From Niastella populi (GTDB lineage Bacteria; Bacteroidota; Bacteroidia; Chitinophagales; Chitinophagaceae): 49,921 bases of DNA. Positions within the stretch are counted from its first letter, which is position 1. Each line of letters begins with the position of its first letter. Of this stretch, positions 1 to 8,230 are shown piece after piece. The stretch covers positions 1 through 49,921 of the forward strand of contig NZ_LWBP01000216.1 of NCBI RefSeq assembly GCF_002078015.1, written 5' to 3'. The notes beneath the pieces are model-generated. The model was not told the origin of the DNA. It made no database searches and was given only the letters and a program-made list of their open reading frames with translations. Both the position numbers and the translations under genes were made by a program.

Positions 1-99
1 GTATCCTATGTCATGCTATTTATCACTTAAGGCTAAAGGCATAAGGCCAGATGCGATCACGCGAGGATGCAGCAGGAGGCGCTGTAAAATATTAGTGAG

Positions 100-136
100 C
101 AGGCGTTCGGCTTTAAGCGTTCAGCTTTCAGCGTTT
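100..136. repeat. word-like intergenic repeat (gcgtt/agctt type)
   Basis: Short spacer built from near-repeats of gcgttcggcttt and gcgttcagcttt. Related wording recurs near 1477-1566, between the MFS and kinase genes. No gene is visible in 1-190. Confidence 0.5.
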
Positions 137-142
137 TATAGT

Positions 143-150
143 TACTTTTG
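143..150 (+). promoter_or_regulatory. putative Bacteroidota -7 promoter element
   Basis: TACTTTTG matches the Bacteroidota TAnnTTTG -7 consensus and lies 41 bases before the MFS start codon. No clear TTTG -33 element was seen at the expected spacing, so support rests on the -7 box and its position. Confidence 0.5.
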
Positions 151-190
151 CGTGCAAATTACCCTTTGCTGATCATCAAATTGTTATAGA

Positions 191-1447
191 ATGTCAACTG
201 ATCCTGGTTCCAATGATCTTTCCAGTCCATTTGTTTCGGTTCGCATAAAAGAGTTTCGCCTGTACATTATTCAACGGTTCTTTTTTGTTATGGCAATGCG
301 TATGATTGGCACCGTTGTAGGCTGGAAAATGTACGAGATCACCAGGAACCCGCTGGCCATTGCATTCATCGGGTTATCGGAAGCCATTCCGGCCATTTCC
401 CTCGCCCTGTATTCGGGCCACGTGGTCGACAAAAGCGACAAACGCACGCTGCTCTTCCGCACCATTCTCCTGTATTTTACGAGCTCCGCAGCGCTTATGT
501 TCATTACCCTGCACAATACGGAAATTTCACTGGGTAAGAATTTTGTTCAGTATGCCCTCTATATCGTTATTTTTTGTACAGGCATCATCAGGGCATTTTC
601 CGGTCCGGCCACCAGCTCCATACTGGCGCAACTGGTGCCTAAAATAATGCTGCCCAATGCCGTTACCTGGAGCTCAAGTACCTGGTTGTCAGCCTCTGTA
701 CTCGGACATGCATCTGCCGGTTTCCTGGTTGCCTATGTGGGGTATACCGGAACTTTTGTTTTCATTCTAAGTTATATAGCCATTGCTGCCTTTTCGGTAT
801 TCCAGATAGAACGCAAACCCATTGTGCATAGCAACAGGGGGCAGGCTACCTGGGAAAGTGTGAAAGACGGGTTGCGTTATGTGTTTTCAACCAAAGAATT
901 ACTGGGCGCCATAACGCTCGATATGTTTGCGGTGTTGTTTGGCGGTGCGGTGGCCATGCTGCCATTCTTTGCGGGTGATATTTTACATGTAGGGCCAATA
1001 GGTTTTGGCTGGCTGAATGCAGCGGCCGATATCGGTTCTTTCGCTGTTATACTCACGCTTACATTTTATCCGCTAAGGAAAAAGCAGGGGCTGATCTTGT
1101 TGTTTGTCGTTGCGGGTTTTGGCGTCAGCATTATCACCTTCGGATTATCACAGCTCTATTTTCTTTCTTTTATCGCCCTGCTGTTGAGCGGTGTAATGGA
1201 TGGTATCAGCGTGGTGGTGCGGGGCACTATTCTGCAACTGAAAACGCCCGATAATATGCGCGGGCGCGTGTCTTCGGTAAACAGCATGTTTATCAATTCT
1301 TCCAATGAGATCGGCTATTTTGAAAGTGGTGTTGCCGCCAAGTTAATGGGCGTGGTGCCTTCCGTTGTGTTTGGCGGAGCCATGACCTTGCTGGTAGTAG
1401 CGGTAATGTGGTTCAAGGCGCCATCACTCCGTAAATTCGAGTATTAA
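191..1447 (+). CDS. MFS transporter, probable drug or siderophore exporter type
   Basis: A 418-residue polytopic inner-membrane protein with about 11-12 hydrophobic segments, the usual size for the major facilitator superfamily. The first half carries an acidic/basic cytoplasmic loop with DKSDKRT (about residues 80-86), resembling the MFS loop 2-3 motif. A second cytoplasmic loop near residues 205-225 is followed by the C-terminal six helices. Overall it resembles the MFS_3/EntS-like exporter branch, which uses the proton gradient to export small molecules. The ATG is preceded by a TAnnTTTG box. It is a single-gene unit converging on the downstream kinase gene. The substrate cannot be told from sequence. 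Confidence 0.85.
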   Translation: MSTDPGSNDLSSPFVSVRIKEFRLYIIQRFFFVMAMRMIGTVVGWKMYEITRNPLAIAFIGLSEAIPAISLALYSGHVVDKSDKRTLLFRTILLYFTSSAALMFITLHNTEISLGKNFVQYALYIVIFCTGIIRAFSGPATSSILAQLVPKIMLPNAVTWSSSTWLSASVLGHASAGFLVAYVGYTGTFVFILSYIAIAAFSVFQIERKPIVHSNRGQATWESVKDGLRYVFSTKELLGAITLDMFAVLFGGAVAMLPFFAGDILHVGPIGFGWLNAAADIGSFAVILTLTFYPLRKKQGLILLFVVAGFGVSIITFGLSQLYFLSFIALLLSGVMDGISVVVRGTILQLKTPDNMRGRVSSVNSMFINSSNEIGYFESGVAAKLMGVVPSVVFGGAMTLLVVAVMWFKAPSLRKFEY

Positions 1448-1484
1448 AAATCATTTGCAGGCCTCGCTGTTTCTGCTGAACGCT

Positions 1485-1560
1485 TAAGGCTTAACGCCAA
1501 ACGCCAATGCACCACTTAAGTGGCTTTGTATTGCGTTAAGCGTTGCGCGTTCGGCGTTTA
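1485..1560. repeat. imperfect inverted-repeat spacer between convergent genes
   Basis: The spacer holds aacgc-type words on the left and gcgtt-type words on the right, centred on the perfect palindrome CCACTTAAGTGG (1512-1523). It separates the convergent MFS and deoxynucleoside kinase genes, so a bidirectional termination role is plausible. No strong U-tract is present. Confidence 0.4.
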
Positions 1561-1564
1561 GCGT

Positions 1565-2197
1565 TTACGGCAGCGTAAAGTAGTGCTGCCCCTGCTCATA
1601 CTCCTGGTCAAGCGCATCGATTATCACCTGTAAATGTTTCGGATTGCCGAGGAAATCGGCATTGGCGGCGTCTATGAACAACGTTTTTATGTTGTGCTGT
1701 TTTATATAGTGCGTATAGGTTTGCTGAATATTCAGCAGGTATTCATCGGGGATGCCCTGCTCGTAGGAGCGGTTGCGCTTTTTGATATTCTTCTGCAGGC
1801 GGTCAACCGGCGCGTGCAGGTAAATGAGCAGTTCGGGTTGCACCAACTGCTGATGAATGATCTCAAACAGTTTTTGATATAGCCGGTATTCTTCTTCGGG
1901 TAAATTTATTTTGGCAAACAGCAAACATTTGGTGAACAGGTAATCGGTAATGGTGGTGGTTTGAAACAGGTCGTTTGTATGGATCAGTTCTTTCAATTGT
2001 TTATAGCGTTCGGCCATAAAGAACAATTCCAACGGAAATGCATACTGTTGCGGGTTTTCATAGAATTTGGGCAGAAAAGGGTTGTCGGCGAATTCTTCCA
2101 GTATCAGCCGGGCATCGTAATGTTTCGCCAGCATATGCGCCAGGGTTGTTTTTCCCGCTCCGATATTTCCTTCGATAGTTATAAAGTGGTACTTCAT
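1565..2197 (-). CDS. deoxynucleoside kinase (deoxyadenosine/deoxyguanosine kinase family)
   Basis: A 210-residue cytosolic enzyme of the dNK family, which phosphorylates deoxynucleosides with ATP in purine/pyrimidine salvage. Visible features are the P-loop GNIGAGKT (residues 10-17), EEF near 34-36 (the family's catalytic glutamate region), ER at 63-64 and a basic lid around KKRNRSYEQ (about 138-146). Length is typical. The ATG is taken because the P-loop begins ten residues in, as in family members. Its 3' end converges on the MFS gene. folK lies upstream on the same strand across a 208-base repeat-filled gap. Base specificity cannot be assigned. Confidence 0.88.
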   Translation of the reverse strand: MKYHFITIEGNIGAGKTTLAHMLAKHYDARLILEEFADNPFLPKFYENPQQYAFPLELFFMAERYKQLKELIHTNDLFQTTTITDYLFTKCLLFAKINLPEEEYRLYQKLFEIIHQQLVQPELLIYLHAPVDRLQKNIKKRNRSYEQGIPDEYLLNIQQTYTHYIKQHNIKTLFIDAANADFLGNPKHLQVIIDALDQEYEQGQHYFTLP

Positions 2198-2402
2198 TCG
2201 TCAATGGTGAATGGTCAATGGTCAATGGTGAATACAGCTGCACGCCATAAGTGAGCCTTGCAAATGTGCCTTCGTTTGGAATTAAAGAACTATAAACTAA
2301 AAACAATAAACCATAAACTGTCAATGGCGAGGCCCGTAAATGTTCCTGAGTCCCGAACAGAGAAACCACAAACAACAAACCACAAACAACAAACAACAAA
2401 CC
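2196..2402. repeat. word-like intergenic repeats
   Basis: Two word families fill the gap between the kinase gene and folK: tcaatggtgaatgg words at about 2201-2232, and aaccacaaacaacaaac words at about 2283-2402. The second family recurs at 4728-4872, 6222-6264, 7370-7470 and 49880-49910. Open frames through this spacer are composition artefacts. Confidence 0.65.
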
Positions 2403-2405
2403 GTT

Positions 2406-2903
2406 TTATCCCAGTCCGGTTACATCATAATTGATCACCGGCAGTTGATCCTGGCACTCCAGCAACAATTCTTCAATGGTTTTGTTGAATACAGGGTGAA
2501 CCATTGCAGGCGCTAATTCATTCAGTGGCACCAATGCAAAACGGCGGTTTTGCATTTGCGGGTGGGGGATGGTCAAATTCGGCTCATCGATCACCGCATC
2601 ATTGTAAAACATGATATCGATATCGATCACCCGCGGTCCGAACTTTTCGGTCCGGTGCCGGCCCATGCGTTCTTCAACCAGTAACACGGCGGTTATCAGC
2701 TCCAGGGCGCTTAACGAAGTGTCCAGTAAAAGCGCCTGGTTCAAAAATGCGGGTTGATCGGTTTTGCCCCAGGCGGCGGTTTCGTACACCGCCGATTGTT
2801 GTATTACGGGGCCAACGGTTGTCGCCAAAAGGCCAATTGCCCGGTGCAGGTTCTGCAACCGGTCGCCCATATTGCCGCCTATCAGTAAAAAGACTTTATT
2901 CAT
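2406..2903 (-). CDS. folK: 2-amino-4-hydroxy-6-hydroxymethyldihydropteridine pyrophosphokinase (HPPK)
   Basis: A 165-residue cytosolic enzyme of folate synthesis. It transfers pyrophosphate from ATP to 6-hydroxymethyl-7,8-dihydropterin. HPPK hallmarks are the N-terminal GGNMGDR (residues 9-15), GRHRTEKFGPR (81-91), the metal-binding DID at 94-96, and the downstream IPHPQM with NRRFALVPL. The frame also opens from a GTG at 2912, but the ATG at 2903 puts the first beta strand (NKVFLLIGG) immediately after the start, as in known HPPKs. It is divergent from sppA, with about 59 bases between the starts. Confidence 0.93.
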   Translation of the reverse strand: MNKVFLLIGGNMGDRLQNLHRAIGLLATTVGPVIQQSAVYETAAWGKTDQPAFLNQALLLDTSLSALELITAVLLVEERMGRHRTEKFGPRVIDIDIMFYNDAVIDEPNLTIPHPQMQNRRFALVPLNELAPAMVHPVFNKTIEELLLECQDQLPVINYDVTGLG

Positions 2904-2929
2904 ATATTGCACTCCCTCGAAGGATCAAA

Positions 2930-2937
2930 TATCTTTG
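2930..2937 (+). promoter_or_regulatory. putative -7 promoter element of sppA
   Basis: TATCTTTG fits the Bacteroidota TAnnTTTG motif, 25 bases upstream of the sppA ATG. A second match, TAAATTTG at 2952-2959, is probably too close to the ATG to serve. Confidence 0.45.
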
Positions 2938-2962
2938 AATTTCGTTTAAAATAAATTTGTTA

Positions 2963-4717
2963 ATGAAGAGCTTTTTTAAAATATTTCTGGCATCGTTTCT
3001 GGCATTGGTGGTTTTATGTGTAATTATCTTCTTCATTTTTATAGGTTTTGTGAGCAGCCTGACCTCATCTGAGAAGGGAAAGACCGGTGCAAAAGCCGTA
3101 CTGGTGGTCGATCTTGGCCGTACCTACCCCGAAATTGGCGTGGAAAACCCTATAGCTAAACTATCTGGCAATGATGATGCCGATCTGCCTTCCCTGTACG
3201 ATGTGGTGCGAATGATCCGCTACGCGAAGACCGACACGGCCGTAAAAGGCATTTATATAAAGTGTGGAAGCAATGGCAATGCCATGGGCGCCAGCCAGGA
3301 AATACGGAATGCCATCATCGATTTCAAGGGTTCGGGCAAATTTGTTTATGCCTATGGCGACGTAATTTCCCAGGGTGGGTATTCTGTAGGAAATATCGCC
3401 GACCGGGTCTATTGTAATCCCAAAGGCGGGGTCGACTGGCGCGGTTATGCCATACAGCTCGCATTTGTAAAAGGTTTACTGCAAAAGCTCGATATAGAGC
3501 CCCAGATCTTTTATGCCGGCAAATTCAAAAGCGCCACCGAGCCTTTTCGTGAAACATCAATGACCGATGCCAACCGGTTGCAGTTATCGGTTATGATCGG
3601 TGATTTTTATGGCCGCTTTCTACAGCAAACCGCCGAAGCGCGTAAACTCGATACCGCCACCTTACATCGATACGCCAACGAATACTTAATTCAGCATGCA
3701 TCCGATGCCGTGAAGTATGGATTGGTCGACGGGCTTAAGTATGATGACGAAGTGCGGGAGGAAATTGCGAAAAAGCTCGGCGGCGTAAAGCTCGACAAAC
3801 TTAATTTTATCGGTTTGCAGAAATATGCCAATGCGGTGGACTTCCGTCGCGATGGTAAGGACAAGATCGCCGTTATTTATGCGCAGGGCGATATCATCGA
3901 TGGCAAGGGCGACCGCGATATGATCGGCAGCATTACCTATCGCGATCTTATTCGCAAAGCGCGCCTCGATAAAAATACCAAAGCGATTGTGATGCGCATC
4001 AATTCAGGCGGCGGCAGTGCGCTGGCCAGTGAGAACATCTGGCGTGAACTTACCCTGGCGCGTAAAGACAAACCCGTTGTGGTAAGTTTTGGCGATGTGG
4101 CCGCTTCCGGGGCTTATTATTTGTCTTGCAATGCCGACAGCATTTTCGCACAAACCAATACCATAACCGGTTCAATAGGGGTGTTCACTCTGTTGCCGAA
4201 CATGCAAAAATTCTTCAACAATAAACTGGGCATAACCTTCGATGGCGTAAAAACGGCGTCGCAGGCCGATATGTTTTCGGCCACCAAACCATTGACGCCC
4301 GCGCAAAAGATGTTCCTGCAAAACAGCGTTGATTCCATTTATCTCACCTTTAAGGAAAGAGTGGCACAGGGCCGTAATAAGGAGCTCGATTATATCGACA
4401 GCATAGGGCAGGGCCGTGTTTGGAGCGGCAGCCGTGCGCTGCAGCTTGGGCTGGTTGACCGTTTGGGCGGACTGGAAGATGCCATTGCCACTGCGGCCAG
4501 AATGGCCAAAACAAGCGATTATCGTTTAAGGGAATATCCCGAACCACACAATGTGCTGGAAGCGATCTTTGGCGGTTACGAAAAGGATGCCACCCGTTCG
4601 GCCATGCAAAAAGAACTGGGCGAAGATGGCATGAAAACCTATCAGCACATCAAACGGGTGAAACAAATGGTAGGCGTTAGCCAGGCGAGAATACCGTTTG
4701 AGATGAGTATAGAATAG
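2963..4717 (+). CDS. sppA: signal peptide peptidase SppA, 67K type (S49 serine protease)
   Basis: A 584-residue membrane-anchored protease that degrades released signal peptides. An N-terminal hydrophobic segment (about residues 5-32) anchors it. Two tandem S49 domains follow, as in the long 67K form. The catalytic pair is visible: Lys189 in GKFKSATEPF in the first domain and Ser382 in DVAASGAYYLS in the second, matching the Lys/Ser dyad of E. coli SppA. The frame opens from a TTG two codons earlier. The ATG at 2963 is preferred because MKSFFKIF is a normal membrane-anchor start. Transcribed divergently from folK. Confidence 0.93.
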   Translation: MKSFFKIFLASFLALVVLCVIIFFIFIGFVSSLTSSEKGKTGAKAVLVVDLGRTYPEIGVENPIAKLSGNDDADLPSLYDVVRMIRYAKTDTAVKGIYIKCGSNGNAMGASQEIRNAIIDFKGSGKFVYAYGDVISQGGYSVGNIADRVYCNPKGGVDWRGYAIQLAFVKGLLQKLDIEPQIFYAGKFKSATEPFRETSMTDANRLQLSVMIGDFYGRFLQQTAEARKLDTATLHRYANEYLIQHASDAVKYGLVDGLKYDDEVREEIAKKLGGVKLDKLNFIGLQKYANAVDFRRDGKDKIAVIYAQGDIIDGKGDRDMIGSITYRDLIRKARLDKNTKAIVMRINSGGGSALASENIWRELTLARKDKPVVVSFGDVAASGAYYLSCNADSIFAQTNTITGSIGVFTLLPNMQKFFNNKLGITFDGVKTASQADMFSATKPLTPAQKMFLQNSVDSIYLTFKERVAQGRNKELDYIDSIGQGRVWSGSRALQLGLVDRLGGLEDAIATAARMAKTSDYRLREYPEPHNVLEAIFGGYEKDATRSAMQKELGEDGMKTYQHIKRVKQMVGVSQARIPFEMSIE

Positions 4718-4727
4718 GGACAGTTTA

Positions 4728-4872
4728 TGGTTTGTAGTTTGTTGTTATTCAATTCGGGCAGTCACTATTGACGCGTAAAAGAATAAAATTTCAGCCGTTC
4801 AGGAAGCTAAATTCTGTAAACACTGCTGGAAATTAAGCAACCACACCCCACAAACTATAAACTACAAACAGT
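4728..4872. repeat. inverted word-like repeats in the sppA/ABC spacer
   Basis: The gap starts with tttatggtttgtagtttgttgtt-type words and ends with the reverse complement type (acaaactataaactacaaac). It could form a long imperfect hairpin ending just before the ABC permease promoter. No gene is seen here. Confidence 0.55.
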
Positions 4873-4879
4873 TTTTATA

Positions 4880-4887
4880 TAGCTTTG
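4880..4887 (+). promoter_or_regulatory. putative -7 promoter element of the ABC permease gene
   Basis: TAGCTTTG matches TAnnTTTG, 25 bases before the ATG at 4912. It overlaps the upstream TTG codon of the extended frame, which argues that TTG is not the start. Confidence 0.5.
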
Positions 4888-4911
4888 CCGCCAAATTTCG
4901 GAAAACAATAT

Positions 4912-6009
4912 ATGTCGGGTCAATACAACCAATGGACGGCCATGTGGGCTATCAGCAAAGCTACCCTGCGGGCGATCTTTAAAAGCCCTCAGGCCATTTT
5001 CTTTAGCCTGTTCTTCCCCATAGTGCTGATCATGGTCTTTGGTGCATTGGCCGGTGGTGGCGGAAGGTCGATCGATGTGGCATTTGACGCCAAATCAGAT
5101 ACCCTGAGCGAACTGTATTTTCGCATAAGAAGCAGCCGCCTGTTGGATATTAATGAAGGCAGTGAGGAAGAATTGACAGACCGCCTGAAAAAAGGCCGCA
5201 TTACCGCCATGATCGAAGTCAGGGCAGGAACCATGAAAGCAGGCAGCCCGGCCGCATATGAAATTCATTTGAAGACCACTTCTGCCAGCCAGCGGGAGCT
5301 GTCGGCCCTCAGGGAAATATTGAACGGCATTATAAATGAAGCCACTGTGGCCGCTCAAAATAAAGTGGCATACATTTCTGAGGAAGTGATTCCCGGGCGC
5401 CGATACCGCATGATCGATTTTTACCTGCCCGGTATGCTGGGTTTCTCGCTGATCGGTTCTGCCGTTTTTGGCGTTGCTTTCGTTTTTTACACCCTGCGCG
5501 AAACGCTGGTGTTGAAGCGCATGTTCGCCACCCCGGTGAAAAAAACCTTTATCGTGCTGGGTGAAAGCCTGGCGCGGGTGGTGTTTCAACTCACAACTTC
5601 CATCGTTCTTATCTTATTCGGCACCATCTTTTATCATTTTACACTGGCTCACGGGTTTGTAACATTCATTGAACTGCTGGTGCTGAGTTTCCTTGGTATT
5701 GCCGTATTCATGGGTTTTGGGTTTATTATCAGCAGTCTGGCCAAAAACCAGCATGTGATACCTATTTATGCCAACCTGTTCATGTTTCCGCAATACTTTT
5801 TATCGGGCACCTTCTTCCCGAAAGGATTGTTACCGGAGAGTTTACAGGCCATCATCAACTATCTGCCGTTAACGGCCCTGAACGACGCCATGCGTAAAGT
5901 ATCGTTCGAAGGAATGCATTTGCTGGGCGTAGGCAAAGAGATCACTATTCTTATCGTCTGGTGCCTGGTAGCGTATAGTTTGTTGATCAGGATCTTCAAG
6001 TGGGAGTAG
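4912..6009 (+). CDS. ABC-2 type transporter permease
   Basis: A 365-residue inner-membrane protein. One N-terminal membrane segment (AIFFSLFFPIVLIMVFG) is followed by a roughly 130-residue extracytoplasmic domain. Five further membrane segments fill the C-terminal half, including the family-typical region around FPQYFLSGTFFPKG. This matches the ABC-2 membrane subunits (YhgE/NodJ/YadH-like) that export drugs, lipids or polysaccharides with a partner ATPase. No ATPase gene is present in the window, so the partner is elsewhere. The frame can extend to a TTG at 4885, but the ATG at 4912 follows the promoter motif. Confidence 0.85.
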   Translation: MSGQYNQWTAMWAISKATLRAIFKSPQAIFFSLFFPIVLIMVFGALAGGGGRSIDVAFDAKSDTLSELYFRIRSSRLLDINEGSEEELTDRLKKGRITAMIEVRAGTMKAGSPAAYEIHLKTTSASQRELSALREILNGIINEATVAAQNKVAYISEEVIPGRRYRMIDFYLPGMLGFSLIGSAVFGVAFVFYTLRETLVLKRMFATPVKKTFIVLGESLARVVFQLTTSIVLILFGTIFYHFTLAHGFVTFIELLVLSFLGIAVFMGFGFIISSLAKNQHVIPIYANLFMFPQYFLSGTFFPKGLLPESLQAIINYLPLTALNDAMRKVSFEGMHLLGVGKEITILIVWCLVAYSLLIRIFKWE

Positions 6010-6014
6010 CGGAA

Positions 6015-6264
6015 TACAGCTTCAAGCCGCAAGCAAATACAAATACAGCTGTAAGCTGCAAGCTATAAGCCGCAAGCAAATACAAATACAGCTGTAAGCT
6101 GCAAGCTATAAGCCGCAAGCAAATACAAACACAGCTGCAAGCTGAAGGTTAAAGCCAAAAGCTGAAAGCGGAATACAGCTGCAAGCAGGGAAAAGCGCGC
6201 AAATACTTATTGGTCTCGAATAAAAGAACCACAAACAACAAACCACAAACAACAAACAACAAAC
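6015..6264. repeat. composite intergenic repeat, left arm of a long inverted repeat
   Basis: Tandem words such as caagctataagccgcaagc and aaatacaaatacagctg occur about three times, followed by a unique-looking core near 6140-6235 and aaccacaaacaacaaac words that run into the next ATG. The stretch from about 6075 to 6245 reappears nearly identical in reverse complement at about 7441-7620. Confidence 0.8.
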
Positions 6265-6759
6265 ATGCGTTTCATAAAACTGGGGCTTATCAGTGCGGTC
6301 ATATTGTTTATTGTCATTTACCTTTTCTCGCTGATCATTCCTTCAACCGTAAGGGTATCGCGGGCGGTGAATATTGCTGCCCCTAAAGACAGCCTGGTGG
6401 CCCAACTGGCCGATCTGCGGCAATGGAAACAATGGAATGAAATGGCCAACAACCGCGAGTCGGACAATCAGCAATTCGCAGAAAGTTCGATCACCACCGG
6501 AGAACTCACCATTACCAAAACCGCGCAGGCGGGCGATACCCTGCTTACCGACTGGCAACAGAAAAACGCGCGGGTGCTTAACAGTGGATTTACCTGGTAT
6601 GGCAACGATGGCCAACTGGTACTGCAATGGTATTTCGATATAAAATTGCGCTGGTACCCCTGGGAAAAATTTGGTAGCATAGTTTTTGATAAGCAATTGG
6701 GGCCGCCTATGGAGAAATCGCTGGGTAACCTGAAAAAGTTGCTGGAGGAGAATCCATAA
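6265..6759 (+). CDS. SRPBCC-fold protein (polyketide cyclase/START-like), membrane-anchored
   Basis: A 164-residue protein with an N-terminal hydrophobic helix (about residues 5-27), then a domain resembling the SRPBCC ligand-binding fold. STVRVSRAVNIAAPKD is the typical first strand plus segment, followed by W-rich LRQWKQWNEM and later strands ending in EKSLGNLKKLLEE, a C-terminal helix. Such proteins bind hydrophobic ligands, but no ligand can be predicted. It probably forms a two-gene unit with the DUF2911 gene 32 bases downstream. The ATG directly follows repeat words. The pair is bracketed by long inverted repeats. Confidence 0.7.
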   Translation: MRFIKLGLISAVILFIVIYLFSLIIPSTVRVSRAVNIAAPKDSLVAQLADLRQWKQWNEMANNRESDNQQFAESSITTGELTITKTAQAGDTLLTDWQQKNARVLNSGFTWYGNDGQLVLQWYFDIKLRWYPWEKFGSIVFDKQLGPPMEKSLGNLKKLLEENP

Positions 6760-6791
6760 AGGCTTATTTTTCATTTCTAAAAAGATAACGT

Positions 6792-7304
6792 ATGAAGAAA
6801 GTATTGCTTTTGTCAGCCATAGCACTGATCACATTAGGTGTAAAAGCACAGGACGATAAATCAAAAAGACCCAGTCCGCCTGCCAAAGTAACTGAAACCA
6901 CCGGCAGTGGTGCAGTGATCACCATCGATTATAGCCAACCCGCCGTAAAAGGCCGTGAGATCGGAAAGGAAATTGCTCCTTATGGCAAAGTATGGCGTAC
7001 CGGCGCCAATGAAGCCACCACGTTTGAAGTAAGCAAAGATGTAAAAGTGGAAGGCCAGGCCCTGCCTGCCGGTAAATACGGTTTGTTCACTATTCCCAAT
7101 AAAGAAGAATGGGTGGTTATCTTTAACAAAACCCCTCAACAATGGGGCGCATACAAATATGCCGAAAGCGATGATGCATTGCGAATTAAAGTAAAACCAA
7201 CAAAGGCGCCTCAGTTCACCGAGCGTATGACGTTCAACGTTGATAAAAGCGGTAAAGTGTCATTGCTTTGGGGTAACGAGAAAATTGATTTCACTGTTCA
7301 ATAG
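6792..7304 (+). CDS. DUF2911 secreted protein
   Basis: A 170-residue protein with a clear signal peptide (MKKVLLLSAIALITLGVKAQ). The mature part matches DUF2911: SPPAKVTE near the start, VITIDYSQPAVKGREI, then GKVWRTGANEATTFE, LPAGKYGLFTIP and W-VIFNK motifs. The family is widespread in Bacteroidota, periplasmic or secreted, and has no established function. It lies 32 bases after the SRPBCC gene and is followed by a good terminator. Confidence 0.9.
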   Translation: MKKVLLLSAIALITLGVKAQDDKSKRPSPPAKVTETTGSGAVITIDYSQPAVKGREIGKEIAPYGKVWRTGANEATTFEVSKDVKVEGQALPAGKYGLFTIPNKEEWVVIFNKTPQQWGAYKYAESDDALRIKVKPTKAPQFTERMTFNVDKSGKVSLLWGNEKIDFTVQ

Positions 7305-7335
7305 GTCACGTATATAAGAGTAAAGTAAGCAGGAG

Positions 7336-7361
7336 GCCGTCCGCGTAGCGGGTGGCTTTTT
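7336..7361 (+). terminator. rho-independent terminator after the DUF2911 gene
   Basis: Nine-pair stem GCCGTCCGC/GCGGGTGGC (two G-U pairs) with loop GTA and a following TTTTT. It ends the SRPBCC-DUF2911 unit. Confidence 0.75.
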
Positions 7362-7369
7362 GCTTTATA

Positions 7370-7795
7370 GACAGTTTATAGTTTATAGTTTGTGGTTTGT
7401 AGTTTGTGGTTCCTTTTATCCGGGACTTGCGCGGAATAGTTTATGGTTTTTGGTTTATTGTTTATGGTTCTTTTATTCGGGACTAATAAGTATTTGCGCG
7501 CTTTTCCCTGCTTGCAGCTGTATTCCGCTTTCAGCTTTAGGCTTTAACCTTCAGCTTGTATTCTGTATTTGCTTGCGGCTTATAGCTTGCAGCTTACAGC
7601 TGTATTTGTATTTGCTTGCAGCTTGGAGCTGTATTTGCTTGCGGCTTATAGCTTGCAGCTTGCAGCTGTGTTTGTATTTGCTTGCGGCTTGGAGCTGTAT
7701 TTGCTTGCGGCTTATAGCTTGCAGCTTACAGCTGTATTTGTAATTGCTTGCGGCTTGCAGCTGTATTCTGTATTTTCCTCGTTGCCTTTGTGCCT
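7370..7795. repeat. composite intergenic repeat, right arm of a long inverted repeat
   Basis: Words of the type gtttgtggtttgtagtttg are followed by a core (about 7480-7560) and then tandem copies of cttgcggcttatagcttgc and agctgtatttgtatttg. About 180 bases (7441-7620) are the near-identical reverse complement of the left arm at about 6075-6245. Long open frames here are repeat artefacts. Confidence 0.8.
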
Positions 7796-8230
7796 TGATG
7801 CCTCGTTGCCTCCCATTATCACATCATTTCTGCACGCTTTAGCCGGAAAGGGAAGTATTACTAATTACTATAATTTTAATCCTGCATAAAGCCGCAGCAT
7901 GCTGCTATTTGTTTTGGTAATTTGCGCTTTTATGCTGAATTTGGTGGTAACTAACTGTTTGCGCCATGATTTATAACAACAGACGAACCTTGCATTTGAT
8001 AGGATTTGATCATCGGTCAGGTTATTTCAACCATCCTGTTATTTCCACCGGAAATATAAACTTGCCGGTTAATCCAGCCTCCGCACACCATTTTATTAAG
8101 TCAACCAAACGGTGATCCCTTTTTCTGTTCCGTTCCCTACTACAACAGCTACCCGAAGAATGTTCAATACATAAACCTGTCCTTCAAACCAATTTATGGT
8201 ACTTAATTATTAATTCGAAACAAAAGGATT
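7796..8230. other. non-coding leader region upstream of susC pair 1
   Basis: About 435 bases with no credible gene. A long AT-richer leader before a SusC gene is usual in this phylum. No riboswitch, sigma-factor gene or clear TAnnTTTG box was recognised. Confidence 0.4.

Noticed and set aside
2058-2399. Minus-strand frame of 113 residues upstream of the kinase gene
   Set aside because: Runs through spacer repeats and the wrong frame of the kinase gene.
6015-7795. Insertion sequence bounded by inverted repeats
   Set aside because: No transposase lies between the arms, and the same words occur elsewhere singly, so a classical IS is not supported; kept as an inverted-repeat finding.
7360-7889. 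Open frames of about 106-127 residues rich in Leu, Ala and Cys
   Set aside because: They translate tandem intergenic words; the protein repeats mirror the DNA repeats and there is no promoter or homologous domain.
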